DNA of 64,000 bases from Acidianus sp. HS-5. GTDB lineage: Archaea; Thermoproteota; Thermoprotei_A; Sulfolobales; Sulfolobaceae. Where the stretch lies: assembly GCF_021655615.1 (NCBI RefSeq), contig NZ_AP025245.1, positions 310,001 to 374,000 of the forward strand, written 5' to 3'. The translations under genes and the position numbers were made by a program. Under the pieces are notes generated by a model that worked only from the letters and a program-made list of their open reading frames with translations, had not been told where the DNA came from and did no database searches. Each line of letters starts with the position of its first letter. Position 1 is the first letter of the stretch. Below, one piece after another: positions 35,169 to 44,517 of this stretch.

Positions 35169-37001
35169 TCAAATGAAAGCTAAGCAATACTTATCGCTAT
35201 TCTTGACCCCTATTGCCCTAGCAGTACTAATGAGTATATCAGAAAGTTTTACGTCGTTTACGACTAAGAAGAGCTGTCTGCCTAGCTCTACTGGGTTCCC
35301 CTCTTCGTCCTCAAATTTACAGCCCAACAGTTCCAAAAAAGTTGTGGAAACTACCTTATTCACAAGGCCCTCAAGCTTCTTCTGGTCGCAACTAGCTATT
35401 ACCGTAGACTTCCCTATGCCATTCAACAAAAACTTACAGTCCTTTACAGCAAAGGAGAAGTTCCTCATTATAGTACCTAGGTCTACTTTCCCCTCCGTGT
35501 TACCTAACTTGTAAACCACTTGAGGTCCGGTAAACCTGAAATAGTATAGCAAAGAAAGGGAAGATAAGTCGCCTATGTAAGGTACCTCCTTTTCCCACTT
35601 ATCCCTCTTCATCTTATGCCCCGTCAGTCTCTCATAGATTGCCATTGCGGAGTTCAAGAGTAGGAACTCCCTAAAGCTCTGGTCACCGTAATTTATTTCC
35701 CTAATTGAAGGGTAAGTCTTCATTATCCAGGTGACGAACTCCTCGTAAGTCATTTCCGTCTTCTCTACTTTAACCTCTGGGAGAACTAAGTCAATCCTGC
35801 ATTCCTCCATTTTCCTCCCAACCCTTCCGACTGCTTGAATTGCAGCCTCAGAAAAGAACCTCGTAATTAGCCCGTAGGAGACGTTAGGGTAATCTACGCC
35901 TTGGGTTATCGCAGAACTGCCAACTACAAAGGTGTCGTCTTCATCGCAATACTCTCCCTTTATTGAGGTCTTACAAACAAAGCTTGAACCGAACCTCTCG
36001 TGTAAAGCCTTTGCCACCTCTAATGCTTGAGAGACCTTATCAACTACAATAATCCCCCTCTGCTTCTTCTCCTTAAGCTCCTTATAAACGTCGTCTAGGA
36101 AGCCTTCGTTGATGAGGTCGGGGATTTTGTCACCTGCATTAACGAAACGGGAGAGCTTTGTTTTACCGCTACTTTCGACAAATATTAACCTGACCTTAGC
36201 CCTCCCTCTGACAAGCACTTCCCCCCTTCCAGCTGTTATCCTCTTAAAGTGAAAGTTATCTCCTAACTCCGCCTTAAGTCCTTCTTCTATCTTCCTTATT
36301 TTCTCCTCTGAAGGGGTAGCTGAAGAGAGTATCAAAGAAAAGTCGTGGTCGTGGATCCTCTTTATTATCTTCAAAGTGACTATGAGTGAGGAAAGCTGGT
36401 AATTATCGTAAAGGTGGAACTCATCAGCGAAGACCATATCACCTTTAAATAAGTTGAGGAAGAGGCTCAACCTTTTCACTATTTCACTCCTCCTTATGTC
36501 AACTTTTAACAGTTCGTCGACCTTTGGGTTACCGTAAATTACCGCCAAAGCCGTGTGAGAAGGATAAGTAAGCATTTGATTATAAATATGGAAAGAGTCA
36601 GGGGTTGTGAAAACGATTTTCCTATCGACGCCTTCCAAGACGTCAAGGTTAATTTCCTTCCCCCTAACTAGAGAGGCACTGAACTTGATCAAAGCTAACT
36701 TCTCCTTCCCTTCCACCTTGACTATTTTAATGAAATCGTCTGAGTACTCAGCTTCCTTAAATAGAGAAGATACGCTTCTGTACTGGTCTTCCAGTAGTTC
36801 GAGGACTGGGTAAAGCCCAACTGAGTGTTTAGAGAGGAGGAGTGAAAAAGTCTTCCCGGAACCGGTAGGAGTTTGGAGTACGACTTTCTCCCTCTTTTCT
36901 ATTGCGTCCTTAACTTCCTCCTGGAACTTCCTCAGCTTAAAGCTGAGGTATTCGCTTGAACCCCCTTCTACAGTGACCTTATCGACGTTAATTGTTAGCA
37001 C
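35169..37001 (-). CDS. cas3: Type I-D CRISPR helicase Cas3' (no HD domain)
   Basis: The 610-aa superfamily 2 helicase has Walker A TPTGSGKT (44-51), motif II DEFH (193-196), motif III SSAT (226-229), and motif VI QAVGRVGR. The DEFH box, compact size and absence of an N-terminal HD nuclease match the stand-alone Cas3' of type I-D, in which the HD domain sits on Cas10d. It would unwind target DNA for Cascade-directed degradation. It is 12.5 kb from cas10d, on the other side of both arrays, unlike the usual contiguous I-D operon. A degenerate CRISPR repeat pair sits about 110 bp upstream of its start. Confidence 0.85.
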   Translation of the reverse strand: MLTINVDKVTVEGGSSEYLSFKLRKFQEEVKDAIEKREKVVLQTPTGSGKTFSLLLSKHSVGLYPVLELLEDQYRSVSSLFKEAEYSDDFIKIVKVEGKEKLALIKFSASLVRGKEINLDVLEGVDRKIVFTTPDSFHIYNQMLTYPSHTALAVIYGNPKVDELLKVDIRRSEIVKRLSLFLNLFKGDMVFADEFHLYDNYQLSSLIVTLKIIKRIHDHDFSLILSSATPSEEKIRKIEEGLKAELGDNFHFKRITAGRGEVLVRGRAKVRLIFVESSGKTKLSRFVNAGDKIPDLINEGFLDDVYKELKEKKQRGIIVVDKVSQALEVAKALHERFGSSFVCKTSIKGEYCDEDDTFVVGSSAITQGVDYPNVSYGLITRFFSEAAIQAVGRVGRKMEECRIDLVLPEVKVEKTEMTYEEFVTWIMKTYPSIREINYGDQSFREFLLLNSAMAIYERLTGHKMKRDKWEKEVPYIGDLSSLSLLYYFRFTGPQVVYKLGNTEGKVDLGTIMRNFSFAVKDCKFLLNGIGKSTVIASCDQKKLEGLVNKVVSTTFLELLGCKFEDEEGNPVELGRQLFLVVNDVKLSDILISTARAIGVKNSDKYCLAFI

Positions 37002-37113
37002 GGGTAATTAGTGTCGTTTCTGAGTAAAAACTTTTACCCGTCGGGCTCACGAGGGGGGCTATGATAGGCCTCCAGCTTTTACCATGACCGCCTCATATTC
37101 TCAGATGCTAAGT

Positions 37114-37198
37114 GTTTTATTCCTTCCTTATTTCAACGACAGTGTTACTTTAAGAAGAGAATTAACAATACTCACTTTTATTCCTTCCTTTTGGTTAG
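37114..37198 (-). repeat. Degenerate CRISPR repeat pair upstream of cas3'
   Basis: The copy at 37114-37137 matches the array repeat at 20 of 24 positions, including CTTCCTTATTTCAAC. The second, at 37175-37198, shares TTTTATTCCTTCCTT with the first but has diverged at its right end. The start-to-start distance is 61 bp, leaving a 37-nt spacer. In crRNA orientation it reads toward cas3'. This is the layout of CRISPR-like regulatory RNAs (CreR type) that direct effector complexes to repress cas promoters; the function here is inferred. Confidence 0.6.
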
Positions 37199-37396
37199 AC
37201 TCTGCACTAAGCTGAGCAATAGACTGTTTTTACGCTACTATACGTATTTCATGAAAGTAAGTTGACGACGTTATTTCCATAGTTAACGAGTGTTCGAAAG
37301 GAACGAAAAGGGCCTAAAAGTTAATTTTATTGGTTTTTATATAGTATTATAAACTGGTCTTTATTTTTATGATATGAATAAGGACAATACGTCATC

Positions 37397-37416
37397 GAGG
37401 ACAGTGTGCAGTCCTC
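37397..37416. terminator. GC-rich hairpin after the coiled-coil nuclease gene
   Basis: GAGGAC and GTCCTC pair across an 8-base loop, with flanking CATC/GATG-like bases extending the stem. It lies about 60 bp past the stop of the minus-strand gene at 37478. Confidence 0.35.
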
Positions 37417-37477
37417 CCATCGGGGAAATTAAGACTAGACTTTTAGGAATGAGTGTGGGAAAGTGTATTCCTTTTAT

Positions 37478-38221
37478 TTATACTATTAAAACTCCTAACC
37501 CCTTAGCGTAACCCCTTACAGTCTTACTTATTTTAGAACCAGTTAATACGGGATAAACTTCTTTTCCTCCTAACTCTTCTTTCAACACCTTCGCCTTATT
37601 GAGCAAATCGTCAACGTCACCGACCTCAGCCCTTATTTTAACCTCTACTGCATAAACTTTCCCGGAAGTCTCGACGACTGCGTCAATTTCCCCTAAAGAA
37701 GTCTCATAATGCCTATAAACGCTCACGACCTTCTCGCCGTTGCTTTCTAAATAATCAACAAAATTCTTAACGTAAACTTCCTCTGTCAATAGCCCTAAAT
37801 CGCTCCTAGTCGCCTCGACTTTCCTATCAACTTCCTTAATTTTATTCTCAAGACTTGTTTTAACGCTTTGAATTTCAGCCTTAAGCTCTTGTTTAATCTT
37901 TTCGTCGTTAGCGAGGAGATCCTGCTTTACCCTCTCGTCGTTAGCCAGGAGTTCCTGCTTGATTTTTTCGTCATTAACAAGAAGCTCTTGTTTAATTTTC
38001 TCGTCATTAGCGAGGAGCTCTTCCCTAGTTTTCCTTATTTCGTCCCTCAAGTTTCTTTCAACCTCTCCTAACCTCTTATCAACGTAATCGTAAAGGACAA
38101 GGTTAGAAGCATAATTAGAGATAATTTGGGTTTCTAAGGCATTAAGTTCCTTCCCTGCCTTTATCTTTTCCGCAATGCTGTTAACATAGTCATTAAACCA
38201 TTTCCTTACCTCCTCTGACAT
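37478..38221 (-). CDS. Coiled-coil protein with C-terminal PD-(D/E)XK nuclease-like domain
   Basis: The gene encodes 247 aa. Residues 1-60 are helical. Residues 69-112 consist of four tandem 11-residue units (LLANDEKIKQE type), and the coiled coil continues to about 135. The C-terminal domain has GEID (D170) then YAVEVKI (E183, K185), an intact PD-(D/E)XK core. Proteins of this type (DUF3782-like) are common in Sulfolobales and often lie near mobile or CRISPR loci. A DNase role is predicted; the target is unknown. The repeats show at DNA level as 33-bp units at 37886-38017. Confidence 0.65.
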   Translation of the reverse strand: MSEEVRKWFNDYVNSIAEKIKAGKELNALETQIISNYASNLVLYDYVDKRLGEVERNLRDEIRKTREELLANDEKIKQELLVNDEKIKQELLANDERVKQDLLANDEKIKQELKAEIQSVKTSLENKIKEVDRKVEATRSDLGLLTEEVYVKNFVDYLESNGEKVVSVYRHYETSLGEIDAVVETSGKVYAVEVKIRAEVGDVDDLLNKAKVLKEELGGKEVYPVLTGSKISKTVRGYAKGLGVLIV

Positions 38222-38310
38222 AATAGTAATTTAGAGAAGAAAATTATAAACGTTTCACTTACCTAGAGAAAAAGAGGTGTGCGAAAGTTAGACATAGAAT
38301 GTCAGCTATG

Positions 38311-38439
38311 TGCTTTGTTGGACTCTTCAATTTCCTTAGGTGTTAATCTTGTTAATTTTTTAAAAATTCAAAATCAGACGTTAAATTAAATGTAAGTTTT
38401 ACGTGAATTTTAATAAAAATTGAAATATTCTACAAAGCA
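38311..38439. repeat. MITE-like element, family A copy 3
   Basis: 129 bp beginning TGCTTTGTTG and ending CTACAAAGCA, in opposite orientation to copies 1 and 4. It contains CTTAGGTGTTAAT and TTTAATAAAAATTGAA. It abuts the stop codon of the pilin-like gene. Confidence 0.6.
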
Positions 38440-38442
38440 CTA

Positions 38443-39144
38443 TTATTCACCTTCTGCAGTTATCGTTACTACTTGCCCGTTATTGAGGACTAAGTCTAAG
38501 TTATACGACTGCCCTGCTACTACGCAAATATTCCCTAGGTTTACTGAAATACTGTTAACCCCGGGGTGTAACTGGACTTCCGCGGGGATTTCAGTGTTTC
38601 CGAATTCTACAGCAATAAGGTCAACGTTAATGTTTGACGAGATTTTAGCATATAGTTCCCAAGTGCCGTTATTTAATTTAACAAGGGCTCCCTCACCCAC
38701 TCCATACACGTGATTGCAAATATAACAACCGCACAGTTTTCCATATAACGTTACTTTTTGTCCATCATTTAAGCATAGGGTTATGGGGATCTCAGACAGA
38801 CCGCTCAAGACGCTACTATTACTAGGTATATAAATTACTAGAAAATTAGTTCCAGGAGATAACATTATATTAACGCTATCGTTCTCCAGCTTTTGCCCGT
38901 TAATTTCAACGTAAGCCGAAGTGACTTTTACGGCACTGCTCGAGTTTAGTCCAATGCCGAACTGGTAATACTCCGGGCTGTAATAATATATTTTGGCGTC
39001 GCCCACTTGAGTAATTTTAGTCTGTTGGCTACTAATAGGAGAATAACTTGAAGAAGAACCGTGAGGTAATAGTAAGACTACTGCTACCGCTATGACTACA
39101 ATTGCTACAATTAATCCCACAATAGGTAAAACTTTACTCTGCAT
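38443..39144 (-). CDS. Membrane-anchored pilin-like extracellular protein
   Basis: ATG at 39144 is preferred over TTG at 39165 because a TATA-like CTTAAAATTT lies about 25 bases before it. The 233-aa product has one N-terminal span (KVLPIVGLIVAIVVIAVAVV), a Ser-rich linker and two beta-sandwich-like modules that each end in an NNGQ/VT motif (LNDGQKVTLYG; LNNGQVVTITAEGE). A C-G-C-Y-I-C cluster near the middle could form disulfides. It resembles archaeal type IV pilin-like or surface proteins. Three 24-nt repeats precede it. Confidence 0.55.
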   Translation of the reverse strand: MQSKVLPIVGLIVAIVVIAVAVVLLLPHGSSSSYSPISSQQTKITQVGDAKIYYYSPEYYQFGIGLNSSSAVKVTSAYVEINGQKLENDSVNIMLSPGTNFLVIYIPSNSSVLSGLSEIPITLCLNDGQKVTLYGKLCGCYICNHVYGVGEGALVKLNNGTWELYAKISSNINVDLIAVEFGNTEIPAEVQLHPGVNSISVNLGNICVVAGQSYNLDLVLNNGQVVTITAEGE

Positions 39145-39161
39145 AGGTTTTTGAAAGCTTA

Positions 39162-39301
39162 GCAAATTTTAAGCTTTACTTTAAGTGGACAACAATGAAC
39201 TTCAAAAGATGCTTAATGAGTATATTTTAAGCTTTACTTTAAGCTGTTCATCGATGCCATGATAAGAATGCCCGCATGTATATTTTAAGCCTTACTTTAA
39301 G
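39162..39301. repeat. Three 24-nt repeats at exact 58-bp steps upstream of the pilin-like gene
   Basis: Copies at 39162-39185, 39220-39243 and 39278-39301 share TTTTAAGC/TTTACTTTAAG. The second and third differ at one position over exactly 24 nt. The two spacers are 34 nt each. Read on the gene's strand, each copy contains an AAGCTTAAAATA stretch that could be a BRE/TATA box. So they may be tandem promoters, operator sites or a CRISPR-like mini-array. Confidence 0.55.
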
Positions 39302-39393
39302 TTTGCTAAAATATCAAGACAAAACATGTCCCTATTTAGGTAATCAACTTCAGTAACTTTTAGATAGACGAAAGGAATCGTCTCAAGTAAAGG

Positions 39394-40284
39394 CTAGTTT
39401 GCAATATTCTGCAACCATATTACACAAAGATCCCAATTACTTACAAAGCTTGGAATACCTTCAGAGTTAGCAAGTGACTTCACAGTTTTCCAATAAATGT
39501 CCCCAGGATTATTAGCATAACCTAAGGCTAATATAGTCAAGTTATAGCCTTTAAGAATCTGAGTCTCCTCAATGACACAAGTAGAGTTAGTAAACGAAAT
39601 CTCCCCGGGCGAGACAACTTCAGTACCATAGTCCTCGAATAGTACGAAGTTTATCATATCCGAAACATTGCCTATTATAGCAAATCCCCTATTTATGCCT
39701 ATTATAGCTTGATGATAATGAGTTCTTGTCCAATTAATAACAGAAATAATCCCTTGGGCTGTGCAAGGGTATTGTTCTACAACGTCTACATCGTCGAACA
39801 TTACTCCCTGAAAACCCATGGCCATTACTGTTACGACTTGTGATTCAATGTAGTTCTCCCAAGCTGGAGAAGAGACATTTACAATGTATTGGTCCCACTG
39901 TTGGTCATATCCTATTATCACATTTGCAGGAGGTGTGACATTTCCTAGGCTCATGTTAGCCAACTCTCCTAAATCCAGATATGCTATTTTGACCGCTTTG
40001 ATCTGCTCCAATTCTGACGAATTAATTTGTGTGGGGTCTATGATTACCCACGAGAAGTCATTCAACTCTTGAATTGCTGTCGAGTTTATGGGTCCATAAT
40101 ACACTGCAAAAGACAGATTCCCCACTTTAAGACACTTCACATGGGACAACGAGGACGTAGAACAAGTAGAAATGGGATTGATGCAACCTGATTTATGACT
40201 AGAAGGGAGATGGAAGTATAATAAGGCTATGAATATCAAGATTAAGGTAAGGACTGATAAGGAGAGTAATTCTGACCTATTCAT
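39394..40284 (-). CDS. GH114/TM1410-like secreted glycosidase-like protein
   Basis: The start at ATG 40284 puts a membrane span (SVLTLILIFIALLYFHLP) at the N-terminus; the upstream in-frame ATG at 40359 would precede it with 25 basic residues. The domain reads FAVYYGP, WVIIDP, VKIAYLDLGE, IVNVSSPAWENYI and GFQGVMFDDVD, the pattern of the TIM-barrel GH114 (endo-alpha-1,4-polygalactosaminidase) group, with the acidic DDVD strand end. It probably cleaves an extracellular polysaccharide, though many members remain uncharacterised. Confidence 0.65.
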   Translation of the reverse strand: MNRSELLSLSVLTLILIFIALLYFHLPSSHKSGCINPISTCSTSSLSHVKCLKVGNLSFAVYYGPINSTAIQELNDFSWVIIDPTQINSSELEQIKAVKIAYLDLGELANMSLGNVTPPANVIIGYDQQWDQYIVNVSSPAWENYIESQVVTVMAMGFQGVMFDDVDVVEQYPCTAQGIISVINWTRTHYHQAIIGINRGFAIIGNVSDMINFVLFEDYGTEVVSPGEISFTNSTCVIEETQILKGYNLTILALGYANNPGDIYWKTVKSLANSEGIPSFVSNWDLCVIWLQNIAN

Positions 40285-40343
40285 TGAGAACCTATACGAA
40301 AAGTGCATAATAAGTCTTACAAGTAATCTAAGTCTAGATAACA

Positions 40344-40465
40344 ACTTTGTGGAATTCAATTTTTATCAAAGTTAACGCAAAACTTACTTTTAATGCAACG
40401 TTTGATTTTGAATTTAAGAAAAGTCAACGAACTAGCACCTAAAGAAATTGAAGTGCACAACAAAT
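40344..40465. repeat. MITE-like element, family A copy 4
   Basis: About 122 bp with ends CTTTGTGG and CACAACAAA. It contains TTCAATTTTTATCAAAGTTA and ATTTTGAATTTAAGAAAAGT as in copy 1. It lies 28 bp from the distal end of CRISPR array 1. Confidence 0.6.
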
Positions 40466-40493
40466 CACTAGATCACCTATTATAAGCTAAGAA

Positions 40494-42281
40494 AAGCTTT
40501 TTCCTCTTATTTCAACATTTTAGAACATTACTATTTTAGAAAACGTAATGCCATTCAGTTCTTCCTTATTTCAACTTCTCATATCCCACCCAATAGACTA
40601 AGGCAGGATCTTTCAGTTCTTCCTTATTTCAACTAGGCGGCTATGGACACCCATACCCCACATTATATGGCTTTCAGTTCTTCCTTATTTCAACTGAAAA
40701 TTGTCCCGCTGAAAACTAATTTTTCATCACTTTCAGTTCTTCCTTATTTCAACCTTAAGAAAGCTAAACGTGTTAAAAACTTCGCTGCTTTCAGTTCTTC
40801 CTTATTTCAACAGCTTGAAAAGAAAGTTTAGGTTTTTAAACTTTACTTTCAGTTCTTCCTTATTTCAACGCGGAGTAGTATTCGGCTACTTAGTGTACAA
40901 AACGACTTTCAGTTCTTCCTTATTTCAACTTTGTGCATTCATTTGTCCCATTGGAATTGCAGACTTTCAGTTCTTCCTTATTTCAACCGCTACCTGTGCT
41001 TCCTAATATTATAGCGTGTCTTCTTTCAGTTCTTCCTTATTTCAACTTGTTTGTATTTCAGTATTGTGCTTCTTTTTGATCTTTCAGTTCTTCCTTATTT
41101 CAACAAGCTCTCATTGCTTATCTTATGTGCAGATTTAGTAACTTTCAGTTCTTCCTTATTTCAACGTTTGTGAACATATTCCTTAGGTTCTTCCTTTCTG
41201 CTTTCAGTTCTTCCTTATTTCAACTTTAGGCTCTTTACAACGCCAAGTGCAATCCTGCACTTTCAGTTCTTCCTTATTTCAACTTTTGTCAGTGGGTTCA
41301 TCATGGTTTTTAATGTGAACTTTCAGTTCTTCCTTATTTCAACTTGCAACTCAAGCACTTCCATTTGTTGGAACGTTCTTTCAGTTCTTCCTTATTTCAA
41401 CGGCTGAAGGGTTGTTAGGTGTTCTCATTTGGAGAGCTTTCAGTTCTTCCTTATTTCAACCCTATCTTCTCCAGCTCCGCCAATTTTGCCAGAGCCTTTC
41501 AGTTCTTCCTTATTTCAACTTATTTCTATTCCCATACCTTTTCTATTGATCTTCTCTTTCAGTTCTTCCTTATTTCAACAAAAGGTGAAGACGTCACAAG
41601 TTGCCGGCGATAACTTTCAGTTCTTCCTTATTTCAACTAAAAGATTTTTATGAGTGTATAGATTATATTAACTTTCAGTTCTTCCTTATTTCAACAGGCT
41701 AACGATAAAAGGTATTGTAATACTCTGACTCTTTCAGTTCTTCCTTATTTCAACAGAAGAGGTAACTGGAGTTATTATAGGACTGACACTTTCAGTTCTT
41801 CCTTATTTCAACATCCCAATATGGCATTCCCCAACATGGTTAGGCGGCTTTCAGTTCTTCCTTATTTCAACTTAATAGGCAAATTCTCAAATTTTAAAAC
41901 ATGATTCTTTCAGTTCTTCCTTATTTCAACATGTACTAATAGGGCTAGTTATAGGGTTTGTAATCTTTCAGTTCTTCCTTATTTCAACGTAACTTTCAAC
42001 AGTTTTAATGGAAGTAGCACGACTTTCAGTTCTTCCTTATTTCAACTGGTATGATAAAGAGTAGGCACAGTTTGTGAGAGCTTTCAGTTCTTCCTTATTT
42101 CAACTGGCTAATTTTTGTATATAATTGGATAACATAGACTTTCAGTTCTTCCTTATTTCAACCCTTCTCTTTCTCTGTCATTATACTGAGCAAATAGTTC
42201 TTTCAGTTCTTCCTTATTTCAACATACAGTGCTGGAAGGTATGCGTCCAGGTCCCAGCTTTCAGTTCTTCCTTATTTCAAC
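40494..42281 (-). CRISPR. CRISPR array 1: 31 repeats, 30 spacers
   Basis: The 24-nt repeat (plus strand starts CTTTCAGTTCTTCC and ends TATTTCAAC) recurs at 57-61 bp steps from 40552 to 42281, giving spacers of 34-37 nt. The leader lies to the right, so transcription is leftward and the newest spacers are near 42258. The leader-distal end decays: a degenerate copy at 40494-40516 and a one-base variant (CATTCAG) at 40552. All other repeats appear identical. The repeat is the same as in array 2. Confidence 0.98.
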
Positions 42282-42835
42282 TGTTCGTTGCTTTTTACGA
42301 TTTTTTGACGTGTTTTTAGGGGTTTGTGTAGATTATCTTTCTTTATCCTTTATAATAAGCCTTACTTTCCACTAAAATTCACGTAAGGCAATGTAGAAAA
42401 TGCTTATCTTCCGTCTTTTTGAAAGTAACTTTTCTACACAAGAGTTTATAAAGGGTATTTATACCCCGGGGAAAGTCGTCAAAAAATTTGCCTCAGAATC
42501 TACACGAAAAAATCTCATCTTATCTTTACATTTTCAAACTCCCTTGCTTTTAGGATAAATTGAATGAGAATAAATAGCCAAAGTAGATAGAATAATACTA
42601 GATAAGAAAAAGAACGGGAAATTGAAAGTATGGAATGTCTAAAGAAGGTAATTTGAAATAATCTAAGTTAAATAAGATACAATTCCAAACTCCCCTATTT
42701 TCTAGAAGTAATTGAATGAGAGAAAGTTAGGAAAATGGATAAATGTAGATAGAGAAATTCACTCCATCACTTATCTACACGAAAAAAGATCAAGAAAAGT
42801 AAAAAAATACTATATATAATTATTTACTCTCTTAT
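42282..42835 (-). promoter_or_regulatory. Leader of CRISPR array 1
   Basis: The 319 bp next to the array (42282-42600) are identical, in inverted orientation, to the leader of array 2. A second block (about 42690-42835) is similar but diverged. TCTACACGAAAAAA occurs twice inside the leader (about 42511 and 42774), and ATTGAATGAGA occurs near 42561 and 42711, so the leader is an internal duplication. It contains a T-rich start, a TTTATAAAGGGTATTTATACCC promoter-like palindrome and GC-rich CCCCGGGG. Confidence 0.85.
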
Positions 42836-42985
42836 ATTAATTATATTACAATATTCGTAATTTTATATCTATAAATGAGGCTGGATGATATTATAATCCT
42901 CGCAAACTTAATAGCTGCATAAATTAGGATTTCAAAGTTTACATTATTTTGATTATTTCTCGTCAAGAAATAACCATTCAGATTA

Positions 42986-43125
42986 GTTCTAGTAATGCTA
43001 AATAGCGAGTAGTACTTAAAGGAATTATAATAGCTAAGTTTTGTGTTCTAGTAATGCTAAATAGCGAGGGCAGGGTTTACTTTCAAGTTCAAAAATTCAG
43101 AGTTCTGGCGATGCTAAATAACGAG
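42986..43125. repeat. Three 24-nt CRISPR-like repeats upstream of cas1
   Basis: Copies begin at 42986, 43045 and 43102. The first two are identical over exactly 24 nt (GTTCTAGTAATG...AATAGCGAG), and flanking bases differ immediately on both sides; the third has four mismatches. The intervening sequences are 35 and 33 nt. The repeat is unrelated to the array repeat apart from the initial GTT and terminal AG. It lies between the leader and the cas1 promoter. Confidence 0.65.
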
Positions 43126-43290
43126 TTTAATTTTGGCATTGTATCTGTTAGCAGTAATTGTAAGCTTTCACGTCTAATTATATGACGTTGTCATAAAGAC
43201 ACTGTAAAATTCAATTTTTACAACTATCTTACGATAATGTGCCTTTTAATTTAGGATAAAATTTATTATTTTCATTTAAAAATATATTTT

Positions 43291-44187
43291 ATGATATTAG
43301 TCCTTACTAACCCATTAAAGATAGATAGGAAATCTAGGTCAGAACTAATAGTGTCCTTTAAGAGTTATACTAGGAATTATAATTTAAGGGATATAACCGG
43401 AGTAGTCATACTCGGTTCTTCTACCCTATTGCCTACTGGGGTAGTTTCCTTGCTATCATCAATGAATATCCCACTTGTTATCTCTAATAAACTGGGAGTT
43501 TCAATTAGCTCACCCACATTAATAGTCATGTTATCGGAAGTAAGAGAAAAGCAGTATAAGTTAACTGAGGAGGAGAAGTTGGAAATCGCCAGGAATTTTA
43601 TTTCAGCCAGATTCAACGGCTTATCTAACTTATTAAAGTATTACAAGCAAGATCCTCCGCAACTCGTAGACAATAACGACTTATTAGTGTGGGAGGCGAT
43701 AAACAGTAGGGCCTTCTGGGATAAGATGTTCAACCTCTTCCCTAAGGAAGTCAGGAATATAGGAAGAAAGCCGAGGCATTCCGACACCTTCAATAAGTCG
43801 TTATCCTTAACTTATGCCTTACTTTACGCAATATGCACGAGAGCTTTACTTTCCTTCGGTTTCGATCCTACATACGGAGTCATGCACAAGTCTAGGTACT
43901 CTACGGCTCTGTCCTTTGATTTTTCAGAAATGTTTAAACCAATAGCAATTCACGCAGTAATTAGGGCATATAAGAAGGGTTTATCTCTAGATAAGGAAGG
44001 AGAGCTCACAAAGGACAGTGTTAGCAAGGTATCTAAGGAGTTTTTCGATTTAATCAGTAAAAAACAAAATAACGAAACAATATATAAGGCAGTATATAAT
44101 AGAGCTTTAAAGCTCTCTCAATATTTAAGGAAAAAAGATAAGAGCATAAAGTACACTTTCACTTACGACCCAAGGAAACTGTCGTAA
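43291..44187 (+). CDS. cas1: CRISPR adaptation integrase Cas1
   Basis: The 298-aa protein has the Cas1 metal site E135 (WEAINSRAFW), H199 (YGVMHKS) and E213 (DFSEMFKP, with D210). It also has the LGSSTLLPTG N-terminal beta domain and GFDPTYG loop. Cas1 forms the (Cas1)4-(Cas2)2 integrase that inserts spacers at the leader-repeat junction. It sits between two arrays with identical leaders and is the only cas1 in the window, so it should serve both. Closest in style to archaeal type I-A/I-D Cas1. Confidence 0.95.
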   Translation: MILVLTNPLKIDRKSRSELIVSFKSYTRNYNLRDITGVVILGSSTLLPTGVVSLLSSMNIPLVISNKLGVSISSPTLIVMLSEVREKQYKLTEEEKLEIARNFISARFNGLSNLLKYYKQDPPQLVDNNDLLVWEAINSRAFWDKMFNLFPKEVRNIGRKPRHSDTFNKSLSLTYALLYAICTRALLSFGFDPTYGVMHKSRYSTALSFDFSEMFKPIAIHAVIRAYKKGLSLDKEGELTKDSVSKVSKEFFDLISKKQNNETIYKAVYNRALKLSQYLRKKDKSIKYTFTYDPRKLS

Positions 44188-44393
44188 TAAGCTGAAATTT
44201 AACACATTATGTGGTTAAGAGTTTAACTAAAAACATTACGAGAATATTTCGGCTGAAGAGTATATGGATGAGAAAAGGAAAACTAAAGTCCATGGTACTC
44301 CTTCTTATTTCCACTTTCTTATGTTCCTAAAACTATAAGTAAAGGATTAGGCTAATCATAAATTTAACTCTACGAGCGTCAATATATGATACT

Positions 44394-44479
44394 ATCTTGC
44401 AATTACTATCGTTCTATGCACAGAGTTGATAACGTTTAACTCAACGTTTGGACGAATCTTGCAATTATTATCACCCTAT
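44394..44479. repeat. Two 24-nt CRISPR-like repeats between cas1 and cas4
   Basis: ATCTTGCAATTA plus TATC and CTAT define copies at 44394-44417 and 44456-44479. They share 20 of 24 positions, with different bases on either side, separated by 38 nt. A further stretch at about 44296-44313 (CTCCTTCTTATTTCCAC) resembles a degraded array repeat. The region is between convergent genes, so it is not needed for their promoters. Confidence 0.5.
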
Positions 44480-44517
44480 AAAGTGAAGAGTGGGATGAAA
44501 AAGAGGCGCCTAGCAAT

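Noticed and set aside
40643..42319. Several open frames with repeated FSSSLFQ / FQFFLIST peptides on the plus strand
   Set aside because: They are translations of the CRISPR repeats and spacers of array 1, not genes.
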